From assembly GCF_029851875.1 (NCBI RefSeq), contig NZ_JARKVC010000032.1, positions 1 to 64,000 of the forward strand: 64,000 nucleotides of DNA, in the 5' to 3' direction. The DNA comes from Actinomyces sp. GTDB taxonomy: Bacteria > Actinomycetota > Actinomycetes > Actinomycetales > Actinomycetaceae. The notes under the pieces are model-generated. The model made no database searches, was not told the DNA's origin, and was given only the letters and a program-made list of their open reading frames with translations. Below, piece by piece: positions 1 to 8,820 of the stretch; the first letter of the stretch is position 1; the number at the start of each line of letters is the position of its first letter. Made by a program: the position numbers and the translations under genes.

Positions 1-52
1 CCGCGGCGGGCAGGCCACGCCGCGACCACCCACCACCCAGGAGAGGACTGAC

Positions 53-1168
53 ATGCCGTCAGACGTATCCACACGGGGGCGCACCGCCCCCTCATCCCGG
101 TCGCAGGCCCCCACCGCCTCCCAGCGCCGTGCGGCGGTGTCCCGCCGAGACAAGCTTGGCCGGCTGGACTTCAAGGTCTCGCCCTACCTCTACATCGCCC
201 CCTTCTTCCTTGCCTTCGCCATCACCGGCCTGTACCCGCTGCTCTACACAGCCTGGGTCTCGCTGCACAAGTGGCACCTCATCGGCGGCGACCAGGGCTT
301 CACCGGGCTCGACAACTACCTGACGGTCTTCCAGCAGCCCACCTTCTGGGTGGCGCTGCGCAACACCTTCTCGATCTTCCTGCTCTCCAGCGTCCCGCAG
401 ATCATCCTGGCCGTCCTCATCGCCTACATGCTGGACACGAACCTGCGCGCCAAGACCTTCTGGCGCATGGGGGTGCTGCTGCCTTACGTCGTGGCTCCCG
501 TGGCCGTCTCGATCATCTTCTCCAAGCTCTTCGCCGATCAGTCCGGCATGATCAACGCGCTGCTGGGCTTCGTGGGCGTGGATCCAATCGGCTGGCACGC
601 CTCGGCCTTCTGGTCCCACGTGGCGATCGCCAACATGGTTAACTTCCGCTGGACCGGTTACAACGCCCTCATCGTCCTGGCCGCCATGCAGGCCATCCCG
701 CGTGACCTCTATGAGGCAGCGACGGTCGACGGCGCCGGCCGGGCACGCCAGTTCTGGTCCATCACCATCCCACAGCTGCGCTCGACCATCATGTTCGTGG
801 TCATCAGCTCCACGATCGGCGGCCTGCAGATCTTCGACGAGCCCCGCATGTTCGACACCATGGGAGGCGGCGGCGCGGACAACCAGTGGCTGACGCTGAC
901 GATGTACCTCTACCAGCTGGGTTGGGGCCCGCAGAAGAGCTTCGGCCGCGCCTCGGCCGTGGCCTGGATCCTCTTCCTCATCATCCTCGGCTTCGCGGCG
1001 CTGAGCTTCCTGCTCACACGCTCCATCGCCTCCTCCGGCACAGACGCCAAGAGGAAGGGACGACGGCGCCGCCACGCCTCGCGCCGTCAGCTCGCCTCCG
1101 CCGGCCAGGGCCGGGCCTCCTCGGCCGCTCCCACCGTCTCCACCACCACCAAAGGAGCCCAGCGATGA
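53..1168 (+). CDS. ABC sugar transporter permease, MalF type
   Basis: Inner-membrane permease of a carbohydrate ABC importer, 371 aa. A basic, Ser/Pro-rich N-terminus is followed by about six membrane segments from residue 45 (YLYIAPFFLAFAITGLYP). The cytoplasmic EAA loop is visible as EAATVDGAGRARQFWSITIP near residue 222, where the ATPase docks. The start is supported by AGGAGAGG at 40-47. Its stop overlaps the start of the next permease (ATGA), so the two are translationally coupled. A solute-binding protein would be expected just left of the window. With a GH1 beta-glucosidase and a LacI repressor downstream, the substrate is probably cellobiose or another beta-glucoside; that is inference from the neighbourhood. 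The order is like cebEFG-bglC of streptomycetes. Confidence 0.93.
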   Translation: MPSDVSTRGRTAPSSRSQAPTASQRRAAVSRRDKLGRLDFKVSPYLYIAPFFLAFAITGLYPLLYTAWVSLHKWHLIGGDQGFTGLDNYLTVFQQPTFWVALRNTFSIFLLSSVPQIILAVLIAYMLDTNLRAKTFWRMGVLLPYVVAPVAVSIIFSKLFADQSGMINALLGFVGVDPIGWHASAFWSHVAIANMVNFRWTGYNALIVLAAMQAIPRDLYEAATVDGAGRARQFWSITIPQLRSTIMFVVISSTIGGLQIFDEPRMFDTMGGGGADNQWLTLTMYLYQLGWGPQKSFGRASAVAWILFLIILGFAALSFLLTRSIASSGTDAKRKGRRRRHASRRQLASAGQGRASSAAPTVSTTTKGAQR

Positions 1169-2097
1169 GCCGCAACGAGCAGTCGATCGCGATGATCGAG
1201 CAGACGGCCGGCAAGGGTGCAGCGCGAGCCGCTGCTCGGCGTCGTGCCAAGCAGGCGCACCGGGGCTTCGGACCGGACCGCAGGCCCGGACCGGTGGGCT
1301 ACGTCCTGCTCGCCCTGGCGGTGCTCATCAGTGCCTACCCGCTCTACTTCGCCTTCCTCCTGGCCACCTCCAACGCCGGGGAGATCGCCCGCAACCCCAT
1401 CCCCTCGCTCATCCCCAAGGGTGAGCTGGTGGACAACATCCAGCGCGTCCTGGACTCAGGCATCGACCTGTGGCGAGCCTTCTTCAACTCTCTCATCGTC
1501 GCCGTTGTGGTCTCGGCCTCCGTGGTCTTCTTCTCCACCCTGGCCGGTTACGCCTTCTCCAAGCTGCGCTTCCGCGGGCGTGACGGGCTGCTGACCTTCG
1601 TCATCGCCACGATGGCCGTTCCCGCCCAGCTGGGTGTGGTGCCGCTGTTCATCGTCATGGCGAAGCTGGGGTGGACCGGCGAGCTGGTGGCCGTCATCGT
1701 GCCCGGCATGGTCTCGGCCTTCGGCGTGTTCTGGATGACCCAGTACATCCGCGACGCACTGCCCTACGAGCTCATCGAGGCCGCCCGCGTGGACGGGGCG
1801 TCGATGTTCCGCACCTTCTGGTCCATCGCCCTGCCCGCTGCCCGGCCGGCCGCCTCGATGCTGGCCCTGTTCACCTTCGTGGGCTCGTGGACGAGCTTCT
1901 TCTGGCCCTTCATCGTCCTGGGCGCGAAGAACCCCACGCTCCCGGTGGCCCTGCAGCTGCTGCAGGCCTCCTACTTCAAGGACTACTCGCTCATCATGGC
2001 GGGCGTGGTCGTGGCGACCGTGCCGCTGCTCGTTCTGTTCGCCGTCGCCGGGCGCCAGCTGGTCTCCGGCATCATGCAAGGAGCTGTCAAAGGATGA
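1165..2097 (+). CDS. ABC sugar transporter permease, MalG type
   Basis: Second permease subunit of the same importer, 310 aa. The ATG at 1165 overlaps the previous stop codon and is preceded by AAAGGAG; a longer open frame running back to 886 is only a shadow. The first membrane segment (GYVLLALAVLISAYPLYFAF) begins near residue 46. The EAA motif reads EAARVDGASMFRTFWSIALP, typical of the MalG side. The stop again overlaps the next gene start (ATGA at 2094), tying it to the beta-glucosidase. No ATPase is encoded here, as is usual for actinobacterial CUT1 importers that share an MsiK-type ATPase. Confidence 0.93.
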   Translation: MSRNEQSIAMIEQTAGKGAARAAARRRAKQAHRGFGPDRRPGPVGYVLLALAVLISAYPLYFAFLLATSNAGEIARNPIPSLIPKGELVDNIQRVLDSGIDLWRAFFNSLIVAVVVSASVVFFSTLAGYAFSKLRFRGRDGLLTFVIATMAVPAQLGVVPLFIVMAKLGWTGELVAVIVPGMVSAFGVFWMTQYIRDALPYELIEAARVDGASMFRTFWSIALPAARPAASMLALFTFVGSWTSFFWPFIVLGAKNPTLPVALQLLQASYFKDYSLIMAGVVVATVPLLVLFAVAGRQLVSGIMQGAVKG

Positions 2098-3539
2098 CTA
2101 TCCTGACCTTCCCCCCGGGCTTCCGCTGGGGCGTGGCCACCGCTGCCGCCCAGATCGAGGGAGCCGCCTTCGAGGACGGTAAGGGTGCGTCCATCTGGGA
2201 CGTCTTCTGCCGTCGCCCAGGCACCATCGCCGACTCCTCGACGATCGACGTGGCCTGCGACCACTACCACCGGATGGAGGCTGACGTCGCCCTGCTCAAG
2301 GAGCTGGGCTACCCCACCTACCGCTTCTCGGTGTCCTGGGCGCGGGTGATGCCGGACGGTCGTCACGTCAACGAGGCGGGTCTGGACTTCTACGAGAGGC
2401 TCGTGGACTGCCTCCTTCAGGCCGGTATCGCGCCGTGGCTGACGCTCTACCACTGGGACCTGCCCCAGTCTCTCCAGGACGAGGGCGGCTGGACGGTACG
2501 CACCACCTCCGAGGCCTTCGCCGCCTACGCCCGCGCGGTCTACGAGCGCCTGGGGTCCAAGGTGAAGGTGTGGACCACGCTCAACGAGCCGTGGTGCTCC
2601 TCCTTCCTGTCCTATGCAGCCGGCGAGCACGCGCCGGGACTGACCTCGCCGACGCTGGCCGTGGCGGCAGTCCACCATCTCATGCTGGGCCACGGCCTGG
2701 CGGTGCGGGCGCTACGGCAAGCCGCCGCCGAGGCGGGCCACAACCCACAGGTCGGCATCACCCTCAACTTCTCCCCGGTCCACCCGGCCGACCCCACGAG
2801 CGACGCGGACCTGGACGCGGCCAGGCGCGTGGACGGTACCTACAACCGCGTCTTCCTGGAGGCGATGGTGCGCGGGGCCTACCCGGCTGACGTCGTGGAG
2901 GACATGAGCGCCTGGGCGGACATCCGCCAGTGGGTGGCAGAGGGAGACATGGAGGCGATCGCCGAGCCGATCGACGTGCTCGGCGTCAACTTCTACAACG
3001 GCCAGACCGTGGCCGCCCCGGCTCCCGGTACCCCGGTGGGAGACCCGAGCGCGCAGAGCGGTCAGGTCACGCCGTCAACCAACGTGGGCTCGGAGAACGT
3101 GCGCTACGTCCCGCAGGACCTGCCCGTGACGGACATGGGGTGGCAGGTGGAGCCCGAGGACCTGCGCGAGCTGCTCGTGCGGCTGGAGCGTGAGTACACC
3201 GGCGACGCCGGCCCGGACGGCACCGGGATCCCGATTGTCATCACTGAGAACGGTGCCGCCTACGCGGACCAGCCCGACGACGAGGGCTACGTTGAGGACA
3301 CCGACCGCCTGACCTACATCCGCGACCACCTGGCCGCGGTGCACGCCGCGATCGCGGACGGTGCGCGAGTGGAGGGCTACCTGGTGTGGTCGCTCATGGA
3401 CAACTTCGAGTGGGCCTGTGGCTACACCAAGCGCTTTGGGATCGTGCGCGTGGACTATGAGACGCAGCGACGGGTGCCTAAGGCCTCAGCGCGTTGGTTC
3501 AGCCGGGTTGTGCGGGACAATAGCGTGACGCTGGACTAA
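2094..3539 (+). CDS. GH1 beta-glucosidase
   Basis: Glycoside hydrolase family 1 enzyme, 481 aa, the usual length. Both catalytic signatures are present: acid/base Glu165 in TLNEPW and nucleophile Glu385 in ITENG. The N-terminal signature FRWGVATAAAQIEG at residues 10-23 is also typical. No signal peptide is seen, so it should act in the cytoplasm on imported cellobiose or related beta-glucosides. The start overlaps the permease stop (ATGA), placing it third in the operon. It could equally cleave beta-galactosides or 6-phospho-beta-glucosides, but ABC rather than PTS transport argues for the unphosphorylated sugar. Confidence 0.95.
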   Translation: MTILTFPPGFRWGVATAAAQIEGAAFEDGKGASIWDVFCRRPGTIADSSTIDVACDHYHRMEADVALLKELGYPTYRFSVSWARVMPDGRHVNEAGLDFYERLVDCLLQAGIAPWLTLYHWDLPQSLQDEGGWTVRTTSEAFAAYARAVYERLGSKVKVWTTLNEPWCSSFLSYAAGEHAPGLTSPTLAVAAVHHLMLGHGLAVRALRQAAAEAGHNPQVGITLNFSPVHPADPTSDADLDAARRVDGTYNRVFLEAMVRGAYPADVVEDMSAWADIRQWVAEGDMEAIAEPIDVLGVNFYNGQTVAAPAPGTPVGDPSAQSGQVTPSTNVGSENVRYVPQDLPVTDMGWQVEPEDLRELLVRLEREYTGDAGPDGTGIPIVITENGAAYADQPDDEGYVEDTDRLTYIRDHLAAVHAAIADGARVEGYLVWSLMDNFEWACGYTKRFGIVRVDYETQRRVPKASARWFSRVVRDNSVTLD

Positions 3540-3688
3540 GGCAAGTCTGTGCAGCCCCTGCCTCCTGGCTCAGGCACAGTGAGCGGGACCTGTGCACCGC
3601 TTGCCTCGGCTCAGGACATCCGGCCCAGCCTGCTTCTCCTTCTTCGGGCGTTGAGCAGACTAGGCCGCGGCACAAGCAGGACGGAGAG

Positions 3689-4702
3689 ATGACGATGGTC
3701 GGGCGGGCGACCCTGGAGGACGTTGCTCGGGCTGCCGGGGTCTCACGGGCCACGGCCTCACGCGTGGTGCGTGGTGACGGCGGGGTGAGTCCCAAGAAGA
3801 CCAAGGCGGTCCAGGCTGCGATCACGGCGCTGGGCTACGTGCCCAACTCCGCAGCCCGGGCTCTGGTGACCAGCCGGATGAACACGGTTGCGGTAGTCAT
3901 CCCTGAGGCCGATGAGATGGTCTTCACCGACCCTTTCATCGTGCGCACCGTCCAGGCGGTCTCACGCGAGCTTGACACGGCTGACATTCAGCTCATCATG
4001 GCCTTCGCGGACCACGCCGGCTCGGGGCGCCGTACGGCGAACTACCTGCGTACCGGCTCGGTTGACGGCGTCATCGTCATCTCCCACCACCGATTCTCCG
4101 GCCAGGTCGAGGCGCTCATGAGCGCGCAGATCCCCGTGGTCTTCGTGGGTCGGCGCCTGGCCCAGGAGCCGCCGCAGTCCTGGGTGGACATCGACAACAC
4201 CGAGGTCGGGCGCATGGCGGCCAGGCATCTTCTGGACCACGGCGTCAAGCGGCCCTCGATCATCACCGGGCCGCTGGACATGGTCTCCGCCCATGACCGC
4301 CTCGTGGGATTCCGCGAGGTGATGGGGGAGCAGGGCGTCTCGCCCCTCGTCCTGGAAGGTGCCTTCACCGCGGAGTCAGGGCGCGCGGCCGGCGAGGCTC
4401 TGGCACCACGGATCAGGTCCGGGGAGACAGACGCGGTCTTTGCCTGCTCCGACCTCATGGCGCTCGCCGCCATGGAGGCCTGGCGCCGAGACGGGATCGT
4501 GGCACCTCGGGACGTCAAGATCGTCTCCTGCGACAACAGTCCTGATGCCGTCCGGGCCGAGCCGCCGCTGTCCTCCCTGGAGAACCCTGCAGAGGTCCTG
4601 GGCGCCCGGGCCACGCAGATGCTGCTGGAGATCCTGGCCGGTTCCTGGGACGGCGAGCCTGTCATACTGGCGACCGGCCTGGTCGAGCGCGAGTCCTGCT
4701 GA
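3689..4702 (+). CDS. LacI-family transcriptional repressor
   Basis: DNA-binding regulator, 337 aa. The LacI helix-turn-helix is at residues 8-30 (LEDVARAAGVSRATASRVV) and the hinge follows with NSAARALVTSR. The rest is a periplasmic-binding-like sensor domain with VDIDNTEVGRMAARHLLDHG and a C-terminal ATGLVERESC. It lies 149 bp after the beta-glucosidase on the same strand and probably represses the sugar operon, as CebR does for cellobiose genes. The ligand is inferred. ACGGAGAG lies just upstream of the ATG. Confidence 0.93.
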   Translation: MTMVGRATLEDVARAAGVSRATASRVVRGDGGVSPKKTKAVQAAITALGYVPNSAARALVTSRMNTVAVVIPEADEMVFTDPFIVRTVQAVSRELDTADIQLIMAFADHAGSGRRTANYLRTGSVDGVIVISHHRFSGQVEALMSAQIPVVFVGRRLAQEPPQSWVDIDNTEVGRMAARHLLDHGVKRPSIITGPLDMVSAHDRLVGFREVMGEQGVSPLVLEGAFTAESGRAAGEALAPRIRSGETDAVFACSDLMALAAMEAWRRDGIVAPRDVKIVSCDNSPDAVRAEPPLSSLENPAEVLGARATQMLLEILAGSWDGEPVILATGLVERESC

Positions 4703-5030
4703 GGCAGGACCGTGGCATGCCTGCCACCGGGGACGGGACGGACTTGGGCGGCGGACGGCGCTGGTACAGGGTGGTTGAGTAGCGGCCTGCCCCGAAGGCG
4801 GCACCCGTGCGCACGAGCGCACCAGGACCTGTCCCTGCCGGTGCGGGCCGCCCTGCCGTCAAGCCTGCAGCTCGTCTTTGACAGCGTGGCCGGCTACTGA
4901 GAGCGTGCCTGTGCCTTGAGGACCTGGCCAGCCCCTGGGGCCCGGTGGAGGAGGCGGTCTCGCACGCCACCTGCGCCTTGGCGGTGTGGCTATCCCCCTC
5001 CGTGACGGCGTGCTTGTCCGACGACGGCGC

Positions 5031-5071
5031 ACCTCCCTCCAGTGGGGGCGTACCTCCCTCCAGTGGGGGCG
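5031..5071. repeat. 20-bp tandem duplication
   Basis: The unit ACCTCCCTCCAGTGGGGGCG occurs at 5031-5050 and again at 5052-5071 with one base between. The second copy runs into the left arm of the adjoining palindrome. Confidence 0.85.
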
Positions 5072-5140
5072 TGTCTGTGTGTTGGCGGCGTGCCTGAGGA
5101 CGTCGTCAGCCACGCCGTCAACACACAGACACGCCCCCAC
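5063..5140. repeat. 78-nt near-perfect palindrome
   Basis: The two 39-nt halves (5063-5101 and 5102-5140) are reverse complements at 36 of 39 positions, centred on GACGTC. The outer arms begin GTGGGGGCGTGTCTGTGTGTTG and end with its complement. It could fold as a long hairpin or cruciform. It is too long and lacks a T-run to be an ordinary terminator. Confidence 0.85.
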
Positions 5141-5310
5141 AGCACCAACGCACGCCCTCATCGCACAGACACGCCGCCACAGCCGGCCTCAGACAGGCTC
5201 TCAGCACCCAGGCACGCCGCCTCCCAACACGCCCGAACCAGACACGCTTTTGCAGCATGACCCCGCTATAGGACGGCGGGGCGCGGTCAGGCACCTTCCT
5301 GGTAGCACGA

Positions 5311-5339
5311 AGGCCCGGATCCTTGTGGGATCCGGGCCT
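5311..5339 (-). terminator. Terminator hairpin of the tRNA array
   Basis: Perfect 12-bp inverted repeat AGGCCCGGATCC / GGATCCGGGCCT with a 5-nt loop, starting 8 bp beyond the 3' end of tRNA-Phe on the minus strand. Confidence 0.7.
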
Positions 5340-5346
5340 CTCGCAG

Positions 5347-5419
5347 TGGCTCCGACCGGCGTCGATCCGGTGACCTTTCGATTTTCAGTCGAACGCTCTA
5401 CCAACTGAGCTACAGAGCC
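5347..5419 (-). tRNA. tRNA-Phe (GAA)
   Basis: A 73-nt cloverleaf reading GGCTCTGTAGCTCAGTTGG at the 5' end, anticodon loop CTGAAAA with anticodon GAA, acceptor stem GGCTCTG/CGGAGCC and discriminator A. CCA is not encoded. It is the last gene of the minus-strand Glu-Asp-Phe array. Confidence 0.96.
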
Positions 5420-5466
5420 TTGGATGGAGTCGGCCCGGCCATGATGACCGGGCCGACTCGCTTCCG

Positions 5467-5540
5467 CGACCTCGACGGGACTTGAACCCGCGACCTCCGC
5501 CGTGACAGGGCGGCGCGCTAACCAACTGCGCCACGAGGCC
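5467..5540 (-). tRNA. tRNA-Asp (GTC)
   Basis: A 74-nt cloverleaf; anticodon loop CTGTCAC gives GTC. Acceptor GGCCTCG pairs with CGAGGTC and the discriminator is G, as expected for tRNA-Asp. It is the middle gene of the array, 47 bp from tRNA-Phe and 54 bp from tRNA-Glu. Confidence 0.96.
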
Positions 5541-5594
5541 TCGTTTCGGCACGAAGCCTGACTCTAGCGAGTCATTCTTCACTCGCACGAATCG

Positions 5595-5667
5595 TACCCC
5601 CAACGGGATTCGAACCCGTGCTACCGCCGTGAAAGGGCGGGGTCCTAGGCCGCTAGACGATGGGGGC
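5595..5667 (-). tRNA. tRNA-Glu (TTC)
   Basis: A 73-nt cloverleaf starting GCCCCCATCGTCTAGCGG; anticodon loop CTTTCAC gives TTC. Acceptor GCCCCCA pairs with TGGGGGT, discriminator A. First gene of the array. Confidence 0.96.
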
Positions 5668-5821
5668 CTGTTGCCCTTGGCTTTCTCGCGCCTCGAACCG
5701 GGTAGAACACTAAGGGCCCGATCAACACCGACGCAAATCCAGGAGCCGTGATGCTGCTCACCGGACCTTGAGGCCTCTCTGACGCCCCTCCGGCCACCCC
5801 GCCCCGTGGCAGGCTGGCCCC

Positions 5822-6211
5822 ATGAGCCCGGCCCACCTCCCTGATGCCGACTTCGAGAACGCCGTCCGCGACGCCCTCGACAGCCTGCCACCAGACCTGG
5901 CCGAGGCCATGGACAACATCGCCGTCCTCATCCAGGACGAGCCCGAGCCAGACATGCTCCGTCCCGAGGACTATGACGAGCTCGGCCGCCCCACGCTGCT
6001 GGGCCTGTACGACGGCGTCCCCCTCACCGAGCGTGACACCTCCTGGTCCCTGGTCCTGCCCGACCGCGTCCTCATCTTCAAGGGTCCTTTGGAGCGCTGG
6101 TGCACCAGCCGCGAGGAGCTGGTCGAGGAGATCGCCGTCACCGTCATCCACGAGATCGCCCACTACTTCGGCATCGACGACGACCGGCTCCACGAGCTCG
6201 GCTGGGAGTAG
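5822..6211 (+). CDS. Zincin-like metallopeptidase family protein
   Basis: A 129-aa cytoplasmic protein of the small metallopeptidase family common in actinobacteria (zincin_1, formerly DUF1025). The zinc-binding signature HEIAHYFGIDD near residues 115-125 supplies HExxH plus a downstream acidic residue. The N-terminal half is acidic, with the family-like LPPDLAEAMDNIAVLIQDEP. The biological substrate of this family is unknown. It lies 16 bp before the GH3 pseudogene. Confidence 0.9.
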   Translation: MSPAHLPDADFENAVRDALDSLPPDLAEAMDNIAVLIQDEPEPDMLRPEDYDELGRPTLLGLYDGVPLTERDTSWSLVLPDRVLIFKGPLERWCTSREELVEEIAVTVIHEIAHYFGIDDDRLHELGWE

Positions 6212-6226
6212 TTTCTCCAGGCGGCT

Positions 6227-7487
6227 ATGGTCGCTGGCATGAGGCGCGTTTCCCTATCGGCCCATCCCCCTTCCCGTCTGTCCCGCCGTGCCGCCATCGG
6301 CGCCACGGCCCTTGTCGCCACGGCCGCAGCCGGCGCCACAGCAGTGCTCGCCTGGCCGCGCAAGCCCATCCCTACGCCCGCAGCATCTCCGACGCCCTCT
6401 AACGCGCCGCCCGCCACGTCATCAGCCCTCGCGACTCCAGAGACCGCTCTCTCCTCCGAGGTTGGCGCCGACCCGGTGGCAGGGTGGAGCATCGAGCAGA
6501 TGGCGGGCCAGCTGCTCATGGTGGGCGTGCCAGCCACCGGCAGCGCCGAGGCACTCGGCTCCCTACTCGCCCGGCAGGTGGGCGGGGTCTTCCTGTCCGG
6601 GCGGTCCTCGGCCGGGGTCGCCGCCACCCGCGCCCTCGTGGACGCCCTCACTGCCCAGGCCGCGGCCGCCGGCCAGAGCGCGCCGCTCCTCATCTCCACT
6701 GACCAGGAGGGCGGCAACGTCCAGGTCCTGTCCGGCGCGGGGTTCACGAAGATCCCTGAGGCAACAACGCAGGGCACCTGGTCCGCCAAGGAGCTCAGTA
6801 CAGCCGCGGCTGGCTGGGCCGGCGAGCTCGCCGCAGCGGGCGTGTCGATGAACCTGGCACCAGTGGCTGACCTCGTTGACATCGCCAACCCGAGCTCGAA
6901 CGCCCCGATCGGCCTCTGGGACCGCCAGTACGGATCGGAAGCCGCCAGCGTCACCGAGCAACGTGCTCGCCTTCAACGCCGGGATGCGTCAGACCAGGGT
7001 GGTCCCCGTCATCAAGCACTTCCCAGGACTCGGACGCACCATCGACAACACGGACGTGGCCACGCAGGTCACGGACACGCTCACCACCCGTGGCGACGCG
7101 GCGCTCGAGGTCTTCGCCCAGGCCATCGCCGCCGGCGCCGAGGCTGTCATGATCTCCTCAGCCTTCTACTCACTCATTGATCCTGAGGCACCCGCGGTCT
7201 TCTCCCCCACCGTGGTGAGCGAGCTCCTGCGCGGCGAGATGGGCTTTACGGGCGTGGTCATCACCGATGACGTCGCCGCGGCCGCGCAGGTCAAGGCCTG
7301 GACGCCGGCCCAGCGAGCGGTGCTCGCCGTGCGCGCCGGCTGTGACATCGTGCTGGCCGCCGCTGACTCCTCCGTCGCCCCACCCATGCTCGACGCGCTC
7401 ATCGCCGAGGCTCAGGTAGATCCGGACTTTGCCGAGCAAGTTGCGGCCGCCGCGCGGCGCGTACTAGCCCTCAAGGCGCAGCGTTAA
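6227..7487 (+). pseudogene. GH3 beta-N-acetylhexosaminidase, frameshifted
   Basis: The encoded protein is a glycoside hydrolase family 3 enzyme of the exported LpqI/NagZ type. The N-terminus has an SRRAAIG motif and a hydrophobic stretch (residues about 18-43) followed by a Pro/Thr linker; a Tat-type signal is likely. The catalytic domain starts at GQLLMVGVPA; TDQEGG and KHFPGLGRTIDNTD, which carry substrate and catalytic-loop residues, are visible. The frame breaks near 6950-6965: the first part ends after YGSEAASVTE and the second resumes as NVLAFNAGMRQ one frame on. Everything on both sides is otherwise intact, so one inserted base in GAGCAACGTG explains it. It may be a recent mutation or a sequencing error. 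The start could also be the ATG at 6239. Confidence 0.85.
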
Positions 7488-7499
7488 GAATCCCCGCCG

Positions 7500-8796
7500 C
7501 TAGCGCAGCCTGGTCGTGACCTCAGAGAAACCACCCAAGGAGATCTGCTTGGCGAAGCAGTCCTCCTTGGAGATGCCCTGGGCGTCGCACCAACCGTTGG
7601 CACCCTCAGGGCTGCAGTCCAGCCCGAGCACGGCCTTCATCGAAGAGGCACTGAGCTCGGCCGCGGACCAGAAGTACTGCGAGGAGGCGAAGGTGCCAGC
7701 CACGGGGTGCCTGAGGGAGCTGGCGCCACCCCCACCGGCGAGGCGGATCAGTCCACGTGTTCCAGCGCAGCGACGTTGTCGACCTCGCCGTGAGCGGACA
7801 GAGAGGAGGGGGGCGTAGAGGGTAGGAGATTCTGCGCACCAGACAGAACGTCCCCGCTCTCGCAGGACGCGGACACCTCCAGACTCACGCGCAGGCTGGA
7901 GGCGGCGTCTTCAACGTCCGTCACTGTGACGTCCGGGGCCAGCGCGCATTAACGGGCATCACCCGAGAAGTCCTGACCGTCCTCGCTCTGCACGCTGGAA
8001 CCCGCTCTGGAGGACTGGCTCGCTGTCTCGTCCTCCTGGTTGCGGGAGGACATGTACCAGGCCCTCCTACCGCCCGCGAGCAGCAGCAGCAGCAGAAGGA
8101 TGACGACGGCGGTCGCGAGCCACGCCCGCTGGCACGACAGGTTCGTGTCCGCACTCAGCTTCGGTCGCTCGCCCTGGCCGGAGGCGACGGCGGCCGGCGG
8201 ACCGCTCCAGGCTCGGGGAGCGGAGGCAGCACCGGCAGGCACCGGGCTACCTGCGGCTCCAGGTGCGGCAGCGCCAGCCTCCGCCGCACCTTTCCCCGTC
8301 GTCACGAGCCACTGGCGCAGGTCGGGGTAGAGCAGTGGGTTGCAGGACAGAGCCGCGTGCAGGTCAGGCCGCTGCTTGGCAATGGCCGCTTGGAACTCGA
8401 AGTCGGCAGTGCTCGTGGCCAGGGTCGGCGTCAGCTGCGAGCGCCGCTGCCGCGGCCAGAGCTACCGCAGGCGCTGCAGGGCTGGCCGGCTCTGTGGCCG
8501 GATCAGGCTCCCCCGGACCCGGCCCGGTATCCGAGTCGGGCTGCGTGGGAGCCTGGCCGGCGGAGGTGAGGGCGTCAGCCCTCACCACAGGCGGGAAGAA
8601 GCTGTTCACCAGCCCCCTGCCCGACGACGAGCCGAGCCCAGGCTCCGGGAGCCGGACAAACGCCTCGGCCAGCACAGCCGGAGCCTGCACACCCGCCTTC
8701 TCCACCAGCCCAGCCATGCTCGGCACGTTCACCGCCAAGTCCCAGGACGATCCAGCCTTCAGCAGGCGATCGGAGGTTGTCGTTGGTCGTGCGCAC
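7500..8796 (-). pseudogene. Decayed membrane protein with variant-LRR-like segment
   Basis: Coding-like protein pieces lie in order on the minus strand but in different frames. From about 8738 comes a segment with AVNVPSMAGLVEKAGVQAPA. After a shift near 8430 it reads AAIAKQRPDLHAALSCNPLL and YPDLRQWL, which resembles variant leucine-rich repeats of actinobacterial membrane proteins. A single membrane segment follows (ATAVVILLLLLLLAGGRRAW, about 8090-8150). After a stop at 7949 an extracellular-looking part (APDVTVTDVEDAASS) and a Cys-containing C-terminus (GLDCSPEGANGWCDAQG, ending at 7500) are in other frames. No intact start is seen. I judge it a pseudogene with at least three lesions; the original function is unknown. 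Confidence 0.6.
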
Positions 8797-8817
8797 GACG
8801 CGCCCGCACGACCAACG
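8781..8817 (-). terminator. Hairpin after the Tat-protein operon
   Basis: Perfect 13-bp inverted repeat CGTTGGTCGTGCG / CGCACGACCAACG with an 11-nt loop, directly after the stop of the minus-strand gene ending at 8821. It lacks a T-run. Confidence 0.55.
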
Positions 8818-8820
8818 AGG

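Larger units (their letters stand above)
4703..5310. other. Gene-free repeat-rich gap
   Basis: About 600 bp between the LacI gene and the tRNA array. I see no credible gene; the short open frames lack domains and ribosome sites. The left 270 bp is featureless. From 5031 on it is built of related G/C-rich units: a 20-bp tandem duplication, a 78-nt palindrome and several further variants of the CAGACACGCC motif up to about 5250. Confidence 0.6.

Noticed and set aside
5028..5250. CRISPR array
   Set aside because: The repeats are not evenly spaced, there are no unique spacers of constant length and no cas genes.
5347..5667. tRNA-borne integration site of a mobile element
   Set aside because: No integrase gene and no second copy of a tRNA 3' end was seen in the window.
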